Positions 30,318 to 39,692 of a stretch of DNA of 64,000 nt are shown one piece after another (positions within the stretch are counted from its first letter, which is position 1; each line of letters begins with the position of its first letter). The stretch lies in assembly GCA_964432595.1 (NCBI GenBank), contig CAYSOF010000002.1:310001-374000 (forward strand). Direction: 5' to 3'. This stretch comes from DASYLJ01 sp964432595 (GTDB lineage: Bacteria; Desulfobacterota; Binatia; DP-6). The translations under genes were made by a program, and so were the position numbers. The notes beneath the pieces were generated by a model that saw only the letters and a list, made by a program, of their open reading frames with translations, made no database searches and had not been told where the DNA came from.

Positions 30318-32444
30318 GTGGCGCTCCCTGCCGATGCCGCACGCCGGCTGCGCCAAGCGGTGATCGGTGCGCTGGCCGTGGCCGCGCTCGGCAGCGTCTG
30401 GATCCTCACGCGCGGCACGCCGATCGCGCTCGACGGCGACGCGCGAATGCTGCTCCATCCGATGCTGGTCGACGCCGCCCGCCATCTGCACGCGGGCGAG
30501 CTCCCCATCTGGAGCACGGGGCGCTGGGGCGGGTCGCCGATCATCGGCGACCCGATCCTCGGCGGCCTCTATCCGCCGTACTGGGTGAGCTACCTCGTGA
30601 CCCCGTTTCCGCACTGGCGCGGGCTCGACGTCTCGACCTGCATCCACCTCGTCATCCTGGCCGTGGGGGTCGCGGCGCTGATGCACCGGCTCGGTGCCGG
30701 CCCGCTCGCCGGCGCGACCACCGCGGCGATGATCGCGCTGAGTCCCACCATCGTCTACGCGATCCGCGGCTGGCAGCAGTACTGGGCCGCGCTGTCGTAC
30801 TGGCCGTGGCTCTACTGGGCCGCGATCACGCTCGTGCACGAGCGGCGCGTATTGCCCGCACTGGTGGCCGCGGCGGCGATCACCGCACAGGTCTACGCCG
30901 GCTATCCCGAGTTCGCGCTCTACTCCGGCCTGCCCGCGCTGACGTGGGTGATCGTGACGCCGGGTGGGCTGCGTCGCATCCCGTTGGTCCTCGTGATCGG
31001 CGTCGGTGCGATCGCGCTCGCCACGCCGCAGCTGATCACCGGCCTGGACATGGCCGCCGGCTCGCTGCGCTTCCAGGAGCTCGCGGGCGCGAACATGCAC
31101 GTGCTGGACAGCGTGTTCTCCGTGTCCCTGCAGCACTGGGGCAACGCGATGCGCACCGATCCGCCGCTCGGCCTCGCGTCGCCCGCGAAGATTGCGCCCG
31201 CCGCGGTGGTGCTGGCGCTGGTCGGCGCGTTCGGGCGCGGCTTCGCGCCGCGCTATCTCGTCCTGCTGATCGTGCTCCTCGCGGTCATGGCGACGCGCGA
31301 CAACCCGGTCTACCAGGTCGTGCGGCTCGTCCCGCCGTTCACGTTCTTCGGCGCGCCGCTGAAGCTCTTCTATCCGCTGAGTTTCCTCCTGTTCCTGCTG
31401 GCGGGGCTCGGGCTCGGGCGCCTCGACGGACTTGCGCTGCCCGTGCGACGGCTCGTGGTCGGCCTCGTCGGCGTGGCCGCGGCGGCGTCGTGCGGTGCGA
31501 CGACGCTCGTCACCGCGGTGCTCGTGGCGGCCGCGGCGATCGGCGCGGCGCTGCCGCCGGTCGTGCTGCCCTGGACGGCCGCGGCGTTCGCGGTCGCGGG
31601 AAGCGTCGGCTTCCTCGCCGCGACGCGCGCCCTCGAGGTGCAGCCGCTCTTCGTGCCGCCCGGCTTCATCCAGCTCGTCGACGAGCCGCCGCCGGTGCGC
31701 CCGCGCGCGGGCGGCCGCATGTTCGCGCTCCTGCCGTGGGAGACCGCGGCGCAGGCCGGCCTCAACTACGGCTCGCTCTGGGGCATCGATTCGTGGAACG
31801 GCATGGCCGATCTGACGCAGAGTCGACAGGTGAAGGTGATCGAGGCGCAGACGCCGGCCGATCCCGTGGCGCTGGCGCGGCAGATCGGCGCGGATCCCGT
31901 CGTCGTCGGCGCGGGAAGCCGTCACGCGACGTCGTTCGAGGCGGCGGGCTGGGCGACGGTCGGTCGGATGGGCACGCTCGAGTTCCGCGCGGCGCCCGAG
32001 CCGCCGGCGCCGCGCGTCCAGCTGGCGCAGCGCGCGAAGGCCGTCGACGTGGACGAGGCGATCGCGGCCGCGCGCTTCGGGCGCGCGCTCGACGAGCGCC
32101 GGGTGCTGATCGAGGCGCCGGTCCTCCCCGGCGGCGCCCACGGCGATGCCGCGGGGCGGCTCGACGACGTGGAGATCGGCGACGGCGCCGTCAGTGTTCT
32201 CGTCACCGTGTCGCGCCCCACGTGGCTCGTGCTGCGCGAGCCCTACTACGCGAACTGGCGCGCGACGGTGGACGGACGCGCCGTGACGCTCGTCCCCGCG
32301 GGTGCCTTCATGATGGCGCTGCTCGTCGACGCCGGCACGCACGAGGTACGTGTCGCGTACCACGAGCGCGGGATCCTCGTCGGCGTCCTCGTGGCGGCGC
32401 TGGCCGCCGTCGTGCTGCCGTTCGCCGTGCGGCGGGTCGCATGA
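30318..32444 (+). CDS. YfhO-like polytopic membrane protein (GT-C-type)
   Basis: This is a 708-residue protein with about 12 hydrophobic segments in the first ~450 residues and a soluble C-terminal domain. The early loop LDGDARMLLHPMLVDAARHL and the C-terminal WLVLREPYYANWRATVDGR are characteristic of YfhO-family membrane proteins, which are linked to glycosylation of cell-envelope polymers. A final transmembrane helix closes the protein. It is the first gene of a three-gene operon with a polyprenyl-phosphate-type glycosyltransferase and a methyltransferase, each overlapping by 4 bases. The glycosyl donor and acceptor are unknown. Confidence 0.78.
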   Translation: MALPADAARRLRQAVIGALAVAALGSVWILTRGTPIALDGDARMLLHPMLVDAARHLHAGELPIWSTGRWGGSPIIGDPILGGLYPPYWVSYLVTPFPHWRGLDVSTCIHLVILAVGVAALMHRLGAGPLAGATTAAMIALSPTIVYAIRGWQQYWAALSYWPWLYWAAITLVHERRVLPALVAAAAITAQVYAGYPEFALYSGLPALTWVIVTPGGLRRIPLVLVIGVGAIALATPQLITGLDMAAGSLRFQELAGANMHVLDSVFSVSLQHWGNAMRTDPPLGLASPAKIAPAAVVLALVGAFGRGFAPRYLVLLIVLLAVMATRDNPVYQVVRLVPPFTFFGAPLKLFYPLSFLLFLLAGLGLGRLDGLALPVRRLVVGLVGVAAAASCGATTLVTAVLVAAAAIGAALPPVVLPWTAAAFAVAGSVGFLAATRALEVQPLFVPPGFIQLVDEPPPVRPRAGGRMFALLPWETAAQAGLNYGSLWGIDSWNGMADLTQSRQVKVIEAQTPADPVALARQIGADPVVVGAGSRHATSFEAAGWATVGRMGTLEFRAAPEPPAPRVQLAQRAKAVDVDEAIAAARFGRALDERRVLIEAPVLPGGAHGDAAGRLDDVEIGDGAVSVLVTVSRPTWLVLREPYYANWRATVDGRAVTLVPAGAFMMALLVDAGTHEVRVAYHERGILVGVLVAALAAVVLPFAVRRVA

Positions 32445-33619
32445 AGCTCCTCATCGTGATTCCCGCGCTCGACGAGGAGGAGTCGATCGCCGCGATCATC
32501 GAGCGGTGCCTCGTCGCGCGCGAGCACATCATCCGGGACTCGCCCGTCACCGCCGTCGACATCACGGTCGTCAGCGACGGCTCGACGGACCGCACCGTCG
32601 AGATCGCGCGGCGCTATGCCGACCGGATCGACGTGATCGTCTTCCCGGAGAACCGCGGCTACGGCGCGGCGATCAAGGCGGGCTGGCAGGCGTCGGATGC
32701 CGACCTGCTCGGGTTCCTCGACGCCGACGGCACGTGCGACCCCGAGGCGTTCGCGCCGCTGTGCACGCGGCTCCTGGCGACGAGCGCCGACGTGGTCGTC
32801 GGCTGCCGCATGAGTCCGGAGAGCCGGATGCCGCTCGTGCGCCGCGTCGGCAACGTGCTCTTCGCGGTGCTGCTGAGCGCGGTGTCGTCCGAGCGGGTGC
32901 GCGACGTCGCGAGCGGCATGCGCGTCGTGCGGCGGTCGTCGCTGCCGAAGCTCATGCCGCTGCCCGACCGGTTGCACTTCACGCCGGCCATGAGCGCGCG
33001 TGCGATCCTCAGCACCGAGCTCAGCGTCACCGAGGTCGAGATCCCGTATCACGAGCGCGCCGGGCACTCGAAGCTGCGCGTGGGCCGCGACGGGCTGCGC
33101 TTCCTGCAGGTGATCGCGCAGGCGGCGCTGCTGTACCGTCCGTTCCGCCCGCTGGCGATGGCGGGGATCGTCTGCGGTGCGATCGCGGTCGGCCTGATCG
33201 CCCGTCCGACCGTCTACTATCTCGAGAACCGCTCGGTGGCGGAGTGGATGATCTACCGCTTCGTCGTGAGCGGCCTGATGGCGACGAGCGCGTTCCTGCT
33301 GCTGTCGGCCGCGTATCTGACCCGAAAGATCGTCGGCATCGTGCTCTCGGAGCGCGTGCGCGCCGTGCCGCCGCGCGTCCGTGCCGTCCTGTTCCTCGCC
33401 GTCCCGCTGGTGCTGTTCGTGATCGGGGGCGGGCTCGTCATGCCGAGCTTCCTCGAGCTGGTGCGCAGCGGGTCGACGTACGAGCACTGGTCGCGTTTCA
33501 TCGCCATGTCGTGCCTCGCGTCGTGCGGGCTGATCCTCGTCGTCACCGGCGTGTTCGACTACTGCCTCGATCTGCTCGACGCCCGGCTCGCGCATCTGAA
33601 GCAGGACGGTGTCACATGA
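32441..33619 (+). CDS. Family 2 glycosyltransferase with C-terminal membrane helices
   Basis: This is a 392-residue protein. The GT2 catalytic domain has VIPALDEEESIA, VVSDGSTDRT and the DxD-like LDADGTCD; it ends near residue 230. About four hydrophobic segments follow (residues ~235-385), as in dolichyl/undecaprenyl-phosphate sugar transferases (DPM1/GtrB-like). It probably loads a sugar onto a lipid carrier used by the YfhO-like partner. The ATG overlaps the partner's TGA. Confidence 0.87.
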   Translation: MKLLIVIPALDEEESIAAIIERCLVAREHIIRDSPVTAVDITVVSDGSTDRTVEIARRYADRIDVIVFPENRGYGAAIKAGWQASDADLLGFLDADGTCDPEAFAPLCTRLLATSADVVVGCRMSPESRMPLVRRVGNVLFAVLLSAVSSERVRDVASGMRVVRRSSLPKLMPLPDRLHFTPAMSARAILSTELSVTEVEIPYHERAGHSKLRVGRDGLRFLQVIAQAALLYRPFRPLAMAGIVCGAIAVGLIARPTVYYLENRSVAEWMIYRFVVSGLMATSAFLLLSAAYLTRKIVGIVLSERVRAVPPRVRAVLFLAVPLVLFVIGGGLVMPSFLELVRSGSTYEHWSRFIAMSCLASCGLILVVTGVFDYCLDLLDARLAHLKQDGVT

Positions 33620-34299
33620 CCGAGCCGCTCTTCGAGTGCGCCAGCGAGTACGAGTCGCTGCTCCAGCAGGGGACGCGGCTCTCGGGGGAGGATCGGCACT
33701 TCTTCATCCGCGGACGGGTCGCCGATCTGGCCGCGCACCTGCCGGCGGCATTCCGTCCCCGGCGCATCCTCGACTTCGGCTGCGGGCTCGGCGACACGAG
33801 CCGCCGGCTGGCGGAGACGTTCGCGGGCGCGGACGTCGTGGGCGTCGACACCGCGGACGCGGCGATCGCGTGGGCGCGCGAGCATCACGCCGGTCCGCGC
33901 GTGTCGTTCGGGACGATCGACGGGTTGGCGGCGCAGGGCGTCTTCGACCTCTGCTACGTGAACGGCGTGCTGCACCACGTGGTGCCCGATCGGCGTCGCG
34001 AGGTGCTCGGCGCGATCCGCGACGCGCTCCGGCCGGGCGGCCACTTCGCGCTGTTCGAGAACAACCCGTGGAACCCGGGCGCGCGCATGGTGATGCACCG
34101 GATCCCCTTCGATCGCGACGCCGTGCCGGTGTCGCCCCGGGAGGCGCGGGCGCTCCTCGCGGCGAACGGCTTCCGCTGCGGCGCGACGCGCTCGCTCTTC
34201 TGGTTCCCGCGCGTCCTGTCGGTGCTCCGTCCGCTCGAGCGTCCGCTGGCCCGCGTGCCGCTCGGCGCACAGTACTGGGTGTCCGCCACCCGCGGGTGA
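33616..34299 (+). CDS. SAM-dependent methyltransferase
   Basis: This is a 227-residue class I methyltransferase with motif I ILDFGCGLGDTSRRLA, an acidic residue at the end of strand 2 (VVGVDTADAAIAWA) and CYVNGVLHHV as motif IV/post-II. The ATG overlaps the glycosyltransferase stop. The context suggests methylation of a sugar or lipid intermediate in envelope glycan synthesis, though the substrate is not shown by sequence. Confidence 0.87.
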   Translation: MTEPLFECASEYESLLQQGTRLSGEDRHFFIRGRVADLAAHLPAAFRPRRILDFGCGLGDTSRRLAETFAGADVVGVDTADAAIAWAREHHAGPRVSFGTIDGLAAQGVFDLCYVNGVLHHVVPDRRREVLGAIRDALRPGGHFALFENNPWNPGARMVMHRIPFDRDAVPVSPREARALLAANGFRCGATRSLFWFPRVLSVLRPLERPLARVPLGAQYWVSATRG

Positions 34300-34328
34300 G
34301 CAACGCGAACGCCGTTCGACACCTCGCG

Positions 34329-34358
34329 TTGACAGCCCGTCGGGCCGACTCCTATAGA
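34329..34358 (+). promoter_or_regulatory. Promoter of the kdsB-pyrG-kdsA-kdsD operon
   Basis: A perfect -35 TTGACA (34329-34334) is separated by 18 bases from TATAGA (34353-34358, five of six matches). It is the best sigma-70-type promoter in the window. The predicted start is about 34365, giving a leader of about 70 bases before kdsB. Confidence 0.7.
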
Positions 34359-34392
34359 AAGGGTCCGTAGCCAGCCCCGGGAGTGAGGTCGA

Positions 34393-34430
34393 CGCAGCCC
34401 TCCGCCTGCCGGAGCCGTGCTGCGGTTTTT
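34393..34430 (+). terminator. Terminator-like hairpin in the kdsB leader
   Basis: CGCAG (34393) pairs with CTGCG (34420) and CTCCG (34400) with CGGAG (34410), closing a 5-base loop, and the structure is followed by five Ts (34426-34430). It lies between the promoter at 34329 and the kdsB ATG, so it could be an attenuator of the operon. The stem is interrupted by unpaired bases, so strength is uncertain. Confidence 0.4.
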
Positions 34431-34436
34431 GCGTTT

Positions 34437-35207
34437 ATGGACCCCATCACCGTCGCCATCATCCCCGCGCGCTATCGTTCGACGCGGTTGCCCGGGAAGG
34501 CGCTCGCCGAGCTCGACGGGCGTGCGATGGTCTGCCACGTCGCCGAGCGGGCGCTGCGCGCGCGCGGGATCGCGCGCGTCATCGTCGCCACCGACGACGA
34601 GCGCATCCGCGAGGCGGCGGCGTCGACGGGCGCCGAGGTGGTCCTGACGCGCGCGGACCATCCGACGGGCACCGATCGCCTGGCGGAAGTGGCGGCGACG
34701 CTCGCGGCCGACGTCGTCGTGAACGTGCAGGGCGATCTGCCGCTCCTCGACCCGGCGATGCTCGAGCAGCTCGCCGAGCGCATGCGCGCCGAGCCGGCGC
34801 TGCCGATGGGCACGGTGGCGGCGCCGATCCACGACGAGGCCGCCTGGCGCTCGCCGCACGTCGTGAAGGTGGTGTGCGACGACGCGGGTCGCGCGCTCTA
34901 CTTCTCGCGCAGCCCCATTCCGCACGATCGCGACGGCGTGCGGGCGGCGGGCGAGCCGTTCGGGCTCAAGCACATCGGCATGTACGCGTACCGGCGCGAC
35001 GTCCTGCTGCGGCTGGCAGCGTTGCCGCCGTCGCCGCTCGAACGGCGCGAGCAGCTGGAGCAGCTGCGGGCGCTGGCGGCGGGCATCGCGATCGGCGTGG
35101 TCATCTGGCGAGGCGAGGCGCCGCTGGTGGAGGTCGACACACCGGCGGATCTGGAACGGGCGCGCGCGATCCTCCAGCAGGGGATGGCGCAGGGGGGGGC
35201 CGCATGA
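34437..35207 (+). CDS. kdsB: 3-deoxy-manno-octulosonate cytidylyltransferase
   Basis: This is a 256-residue protein with the KdsB nucleotide-binding start IIPARYRSTRLPGKAL, VNVQGDLPLL (metal-binding Asp) and KHIGMYAYRRDVL. It activates Kdo with CTP to make CMP-Kdo for lipopolysaccharide. Length is typical. The ATG at 34437 gives the conserved N-terminus; an in-frame upstream start would add an unconserved stretch covering the hairpin. It overlaps pyrG by 4 bases, which couples CMP-Kdo synthesis to CTP supply. Confidence 0.95.
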   Translation: MDPITVAIIPARYRSTRLPGKALAELDGRAMVCHVAERALRARGIARVIVATDDERIREAAASTGAEVVLTRADHPTGTDRLAEVAATLAADVVVNVQGDLPLLDPAMLEQLAERMRAEPALPMGTVAAPIHDEAAWRSPHVVKVVCDDAGRALYFSRSPIPHDRDGVRAAGEPFGLKHIGMYAYRRDVLLRLAALPPSPLERREQLEQLRALAAGIAIGVVIWRGEAPLVEVDTPADLERARAILQQGMAQGGAA

Positions 35208-36865
35208 GCAAGAACGGGTCGAAGACGAAGTACATCTTCGTGACGGGCGGCGTGGTGTCGTCGCTCGGCAAGGGCGTGGCGTCGGCGTCCATCGGCGCGC
35301 TCCTCGAGGCGCGCGGCCTCAAGGTGACGCTGGTCAAGATGGACCCGTACCTGAACGTCGACCCCGGCACGATGAGCCCGTTCCAGCACGGCGAGGTCTT
35401 CGTCACGGACGACGGCGCCGAGACCGACCTGGATCTGGGCCACTACGAGCGCTACGTCTCGACGCGGATGAGCCGGAAGAACAACTTCACGACCGGCGTC
35501 GTCTACGACACGGTGATCACGCGCGAGCGCCGCGGCGACTATCTCGGCGGCACGGTGCAGGTGATCCCGCACATCACCGACGAGATCAAACGGCGCATCG
35601 GCGAGGCGGCCGAGGGCAGCAACGTCTGCATCTGCGAGATCGGCGGCACCGTCGGTGACATCGAGAGCCTGCCGTTCATCGAAGCCGTGCGTCAGTTCGG
35701 CTGGGACGTCGGCCGCCAGAACGCGCTCTACGTCCACCTGACGCTGGTGCCGTACATCCCGACGGCCGGCGAGCTCAAGACGAAGCCCACGCAGCACAGC
35801 GTGAAGGAGCTGACCGGCTTCGGCATCCAGCCCGACATCCTGCTCTGCCGCGCGACGCACCCGCTCGAGAAGAAGGTCAAGCAGAAGATCGCGCTCTTCT
35901 GCAACATCGACGAGAACCGCGTCATCAGCGCGCCCGACGTCGGCCACATCTACGAGGTGCCCCTGGCATTCCACGCGGAAGGCCTCGACGAGCGCATCGT
36001 CGAGCGGCTCAACACCTTCACCGGCTCGCCGAACCTGTCCAAGTGGCGTCGCATCACGTCGACGCTCAAGAACTCGAAGGAGAGCGTCCGGATCGCGATG
36101 GTCGGCAAGTACGTCGAGCTGACCGACTCGTACAAGAGCCTCAACGAGGCGCTCGTCCACGGCGGCATCGCGAACGAGGTCCGCGTCGAGGTGACGCACG
36201 TCGACTCCGAGAAGATCGACGGCGACGAGATGCCCGACAGCGTGACGTCGGCCGACGCGATCCTCGTGCCGATGGGCTTCGGCCCGCGCGGCACTGAGGG
36301 CAAGATCGCGGCGGTGCGCTACGCGCGCGAGAACAAGGTGCCGTTCTTCGGCATCTGCTTCGGCATGCAGATGGCGGTCATCGAGTACGCGCGCCACGTC
36401 TGCGAGCTCGCGAAGGCGAACTCGAGCGAGGTCGATCCGAAGTCGCCGCATCCGGTGATCGACCTGATGAACGCGCAGCGCGACATCACCCAGAAGGGCG
36501 GCACGATGCGCCTCGGCGACTATCCGTGCGTGCTGAAGGAAGGCTCGCTCGCGCGGCGCATGTACAAGAAGGGCAAGATCGCCGAGCGCCACCGCCATCG
36601 CTACGAGTTCAACAACGCGTACCGCGAGCAGCTCGAAGCCGCGGGCCTCGTGTGCTCGGGCGTGTCGCCCGACGGCTCGCTGGTGGAGATCGTCGAGCTG
36701 AAGGACCACCCCTGGTTCCTCGGCAGCCAGTTCCACCCCGAGTTCAAGTCGCGGCCGATGGACTGCCACCCGCTGTTCAAGGGCTTCATCAAGGCGGCGC
36801 AGCAGCACAAGGCGGCACGCGGCCAGGCCCCGCTGCTCGGCGGCCTCAAGATCGTGAAGCGGTAG
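35204..36865 (+). CDS. pyrG: CTP synthase
   Basis: This is a 553-residue protein. The synthetase domain opens with YIFVTGGVVSSLGKG and has the ATP/metal region KMDPYLNVDPGTMSPFQHGEV; the C-terminal glutaminase domain has FFGICFGMQ with the nucleophile Cys and FHPEFKSRP with the catalytic His and Glu. It converts UTP to CTP with glutamine. The ATG overlaps the kdsB stop. Co-localisation with Kdo genes is common in proteobacteria. Confidence 0.97.
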   Translation: MSKNGSKTKYIFVTGGVVSSLGKGVASASIGALLEARGLKVTLVKMDPYLNVDPGTMSPFQHGEVFVTDDGAETDLDLGHYERYVSTRMSRKNNFTTGVVYDTVITRERRGDYLGGTVQVIPHITDEIKRRIGEAAEGSNVCICEIGGTVGDIESLPFIEAVRQFGWDVGRQNALYVHLTLVPYIPTAGELKTKPTQHSVKELTGFGIQPDILLCRATHPLEKKVKQKIALFCNIDENRVISAPDVGHIYEVPLAFHAEGLDERIVERLNTFTGSPNLSKWRRITSTLKNSKESVRIAMVGKYVELTDSYKSLNEALVHGGIANEVRVEVTHVDSEKIDGDEMPDSVTSADAILVPMGFGPRGTEGKIAAVRYARENKVPFFGICFGMQMAVIEYARHVCELAKANSSEVDPKSPHPVIDLMNAQRDITQKGGTMRLGDYPCVLKEGSLARRMYKKGKIAERHRHRYEFNNAYREQLEAAGLVCSGVSPDGSLVEIVELKDHPWFLGSQFHPEFKSRPMDCHPLFKGFIKAAQQHKAARGQAPLLGGLKIVKR

Positions 36866-36869
36866 CGAG

Positions 36870-37700
36870 GTGCGCGAAGCGCGAATCGGCGCGATCAGGG
36901 TCGGCGAGGGATCGCCGCTCCTCCTCATCGCCGGCCCGTGCGTGATCGAGTCGCGCGACGCGGCGCTTCGTCACGCCGAGCGGCTGCGGCGCATGGCGGC
37001 GGACGCCGGGCTGCCGCTCGTCTATAAATCGTCTTTCGACAAGGCGAACCGGACGTCGCTGGGATCGTTCCGCGGCGTCGGCATGGACGACGGGCTCGCG
37101 ATCCTCGCCGAGGTCCGCCGCGAGCTCGGGCTGCCCGTCCTCACGGACGTGCACGAGACGGCGCAGATCGCGCCCGTCGCCGAGGTCGTCGACGTCCTGC
37201 AGACGCCGGCGTTCCTCTGCCGCCAGACGGACTTCATCCTGGCCGCCGCGGGCGCGGGCAAGCCGGTCAACGTCAAGAAGGGGCAGTTTCTCTCGCCCGA
37301 GGAGATGAGCCAGGTCGTCGCCAAGGCGCGCTCGACGGGCAACCCGAACGTGCTCGTCACGGAGCGCGGCTTCACGTTCGGCTACAACAACCTCGTGTCC
37401 GACATGCGTGCGCTCCCCATCCTCGCGGCGACCGGCTGCCCGGTGGTCTTCGACGCCACGCACAGCGTGCAGCGGCCGGGCGGGCAGGGCACGGTGTCGG
37501 GCGGCGATCGCGCGATGGTGCCGACGTTGGCGCGCGCCGCGGTCGCGGCGGGCGCCGACGCCGTGTTCATGGAGGTGCACGAGGATCCGTCGAAGGCGCT
37601 GTCCGACGGTGCGACCAGCCTGCGGCTCGACGACGTCCCGGCGCTGTTGTCCCAGCTCGCGGCGATCGCCAACGTCGTGCGAAAGGTGGTGCGCGCATGA
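36870..37700 (+). CDS. kdsA: 3-deoxy-8-phosphooctulonate synthase
   Basis: This is a 276-residue protein with LLIAGPCVIESRDAA, YKSSFDKANRTS and FDATHSVQRPGGQGTVSGGDR, which are the PEP and arabinose-5-phosphate site motifs of KdsA. It condenses PEP with D-arabinose 5-phosphate to Kdo-8-phosphate. The GTG start has a GAGG-type ribosome site in the short 4-base spacer region after pyrG. Its stop overlaps the kdsD ATG. Confidence 0.95.
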   Translation: MREARIGAIRVGEGSPLLLIAGPCVIESRDAALRHAERLRRMAADAGLPLVYKSSFDKANRTSLGSFRGVGMDDGLAILAEVRRELGLPVLTDVHETAQIAPVAEVVDVLQTPAFLCRQTDFILAAAGAGKPVNVKKGQFLSPEEMSQVVAKARSTGNPNVLVTERGFTFGYNNLVSDMRALPILAATGCPVVFDATHSVQRPGGQGTVSGGDRAMVPTLARAAVAAGADAVFMEVHEDPSKALSDGATSLRLDDVPALLSQLAAIANVVRKVVRA

Positions 37701-38665
37701 TGTCCGACCGCCTGCGGCGCGCGCGCCGCGTGCTCGACGTCGAGGCCGCCGCGCTCGCGGCAGTGCGGGACCGGCTCGACGGCAGCTTCGACCGCGCCCT
37801 CGACCTCCTGCGCGCGTGCCAGGGCAAGGTGGTCGTCGCCGGCATCGGCAAGTCGGGGATCGTCGGCCGCAAGATCGCCGCGACGTTCGCGAGCACCGGG
37901 ACGCCCGCGTTCTTCCTGCACGCCGGGGAAGGCAGCCACGGCGACGTCGGGATGCTCGCGCGCGGCGACGTGCTGGTGCTCGTCTCCAACAGCGGCGAAG
38001 GCGAGGAGGTGCTGCGGCTCCTGCCCGTCGCGCGCCGCTTGGCGCTGCCGATCGTCGCGATCACCGGCAAGCCGACGTCGACGCTCGGACGCTCGGCCGA
38101 CGTCGCACTCGACGTCAGCGTGCCGGAGGAGGCGTGTCCGCTGGGCCTCGCGCCGACGTCGAGCACGACGGTCACCATGGCGCTCGGCGACGCGCTCGCG
38201 GTGGCGCTGCTCGAGGAGCGCGGCTTCTCGACGGACGACTTCGCGCTGCTGCACCCGGCCGGCTCGCTGGGACGCCGCCTGCTGCGGGTCGACGACCTGA
38301 TGCATCGCGGCGATCAGGTGCCCGTCGTCGGCGAGCGCGCATCCCTGCGCGACACCATCGCCGAGATCACCGGCAAGCGGCTCGGCGTGACCGCCGTCGT
38401 CGACGGCGGCGGCGAGCTGCTCGGCATCGTCACCGACGGCGACCTGCGCCGCGGTCTCGAGCGTGCGGCCGACATCCGCACGCTCGTCGCGAGTGACTTG
38501 ATGTCGCGCAATCCGAAGACGATCGGCGGTGCGGCGCTCGCCGCGCAGGCCGTCGCCGTGATGGAGCGTCATTCGATCACGTCGCTCATCGTGATGGGCG
38601 ACGGCACGCGGCGCCCGATCGGGGTCATCCACCTGCACGACCTGCTGCGTGCGGGCGTCGTCTGA
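37697..38665 (+). CDS. kdsD: Arabinose-5-phosphate isomerase
   Basis: This is a 322-residue protein with an N-terminal SIS sugar-isomerase domain (GIGKSGIVGRKIAATFASTG and VSNSGEGEEVLRLL) and the family motif LHPAGSLGRRLLRV, followed by two CBS domains (~205-320). It converts ribulose 5-phosphate to arabinose 5-phosphate, the KdsA substrate. The first of two adjacent ATGs overlaps the kdsA stop. A KdsC phosphatase gene, which often follows, is absent here. Confidence 0.93.
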   Translation: MMSDRLRRARRVLDVEAAALAAVRDRLDGSFDRALDLLRACQGKVVVAGIGKSGIVGRKIAATFASTGTPAFFLHAGEGSHGDVGMLARGDVLVLVSNSGEGEEVLRLLPVARRLALPIVAITGKPTSTLGRSADVALDVSVPEEACPLGLAPTSSTTVTMALGDALAVALLEERGFSTDDFALLHPAGSLGRRLLRVDDLMHRGDQVPVVGERASLRDTIAEITGKRLGVTAVVDGGGELLGIVTDGDLRRGLERAADIRTLVASDLMSRNPKTIGGAALAAQAVAVMERHSITSLIVMGDGTRRPIGVIHLHDLLRAGVV

Positions 38666-39610
38666 GTGCCGGTCACCGAAGCCCCGCCGCGGAGGCGGTC
38701 GCTGTGGAAGCGGTTCCGCAAGGCGACGCGCGGGCCGCGGAACGCCGTCCTCGCGCGCAGCATCTATCTGGTCGGCCGCGCGATCGGCGCGCTGCCCGTC
38801 GACACGGGGCTGGCGCTGGGCCGTGCGCTCGGCCGCGGCGCGCACCGGCTGCTCGGCACGCCGCGCAAGCTGGCGTTGCAGCACGTCGCCCAGGCACTGC
38901 CGGAGCTCGGCGAGCGAGCGCGCGCGCAACTCGTGCGCGACACGTTCGAGCACACGGGGCAGTCGTTCGCGGAGCTGGGGCTGTGGCGGAAGCTCGTGGA
39001 CGATCCGGACTACGTCCGCATCGACGGCCTCGACGTGCTCGACGAGGCGCTCGCCGAGGGCCGCGGCGCGTTCGCCGTCACGGGCCACGTCGGCAACTGG
39101 GAGCTGCTCGCCGCGACGATCGTGTCGCGCGGCTACAAGGCGTCGGTGGTCGCGCGACGGGTGAACGACGAGCGCTTCAACGACCTGATCACGCGCTTTC
39201 GCGGCGACAAGGGCATGGACATCCTGCTGCGCGACGCGCCCGACTTCATGGCGCGCGTGCGGGACGCGCTGAAGAACGGCCACATCGTCGCCATCCTGAT
39301 GGACCAGGACAGCCGCGGCGCGGGCGTGTTCGTGCCGTTCTTCGGCCGGATGGCGCATACGCCGCCGGGCGCGGCGGTGCTGGCGCTGCGCACGCACGCG
39401 CCGGTCGTCGCGGTGTTCATCCGACGGCGGCCCGAGGGCGGGCACGTCATCACGTTCGAGCGCGTGCCGACCGAAGGCGGCGGTCGCGGCCAGATCCTCG
39501 AGCTGACGGCGCGCTTCACGGCGACGATCGAGGCGGCGATCCGGCGGTCGCCGTCGGAGTGGGTGTGGTGGCACGAGCGCTGGCGTCGACGGCCGGAGGA
39601 CGAAGCGTAG
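38666..39610 (+). CDS. LpxL/HtrB-family lipid A acyltransferase
   Basis: This is a 314-residue protein with FAVTGHVGNWELLA (catalytic HxxxxE), AILMDQDSRGAGVFVPFFGR and WVWWHERWRRRPE, the conserved blocks of lysophospholipid/lipid A late acyltransferases. An N-terminal hydrophobic or amphipathic helix anchors it to the inner membrane. The GTG start directly follows the kdsD stop, so it belongs to the Kdo operon. It probably adds a secondary acyl chain to Kdo-lipid IVA. Confidence 0.9.
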   Translation: MPVTEAPPRRRSLWKRFRKATRGPRNAVLARSIYLVGRAIGALPVDTGLALGRALGRGAHRLLGTPRKLALQHVAQALPELGERARAQLVRDTFEHTGQSFAELGLWRKLVDDPDYVRIDGLDVLDEALAEGRGAFAVTGHVGNWELLAATIVSRGYKASVVARRVNDERFNDLITRFRGDKGMDILLRDAPDFMARVRDALKNGHIVAILMDQDSRGAGVFVPFFGRMAHTPPGAAVLALRTHAPVVAVFIRRRPEGGHVITFERVPTEGGGRGQILELTARFTATIEAAIRRSPSEWVWWHERWRRRPEDEA

Positions 39611-39692
39611 TCCGGTAAAAGGGATCGCGTGGACGGCCTACCAGGTGCACCCTGCGCGCCTTGTCGATCGGCGGGGGGAGGTGTAGCCGGGA

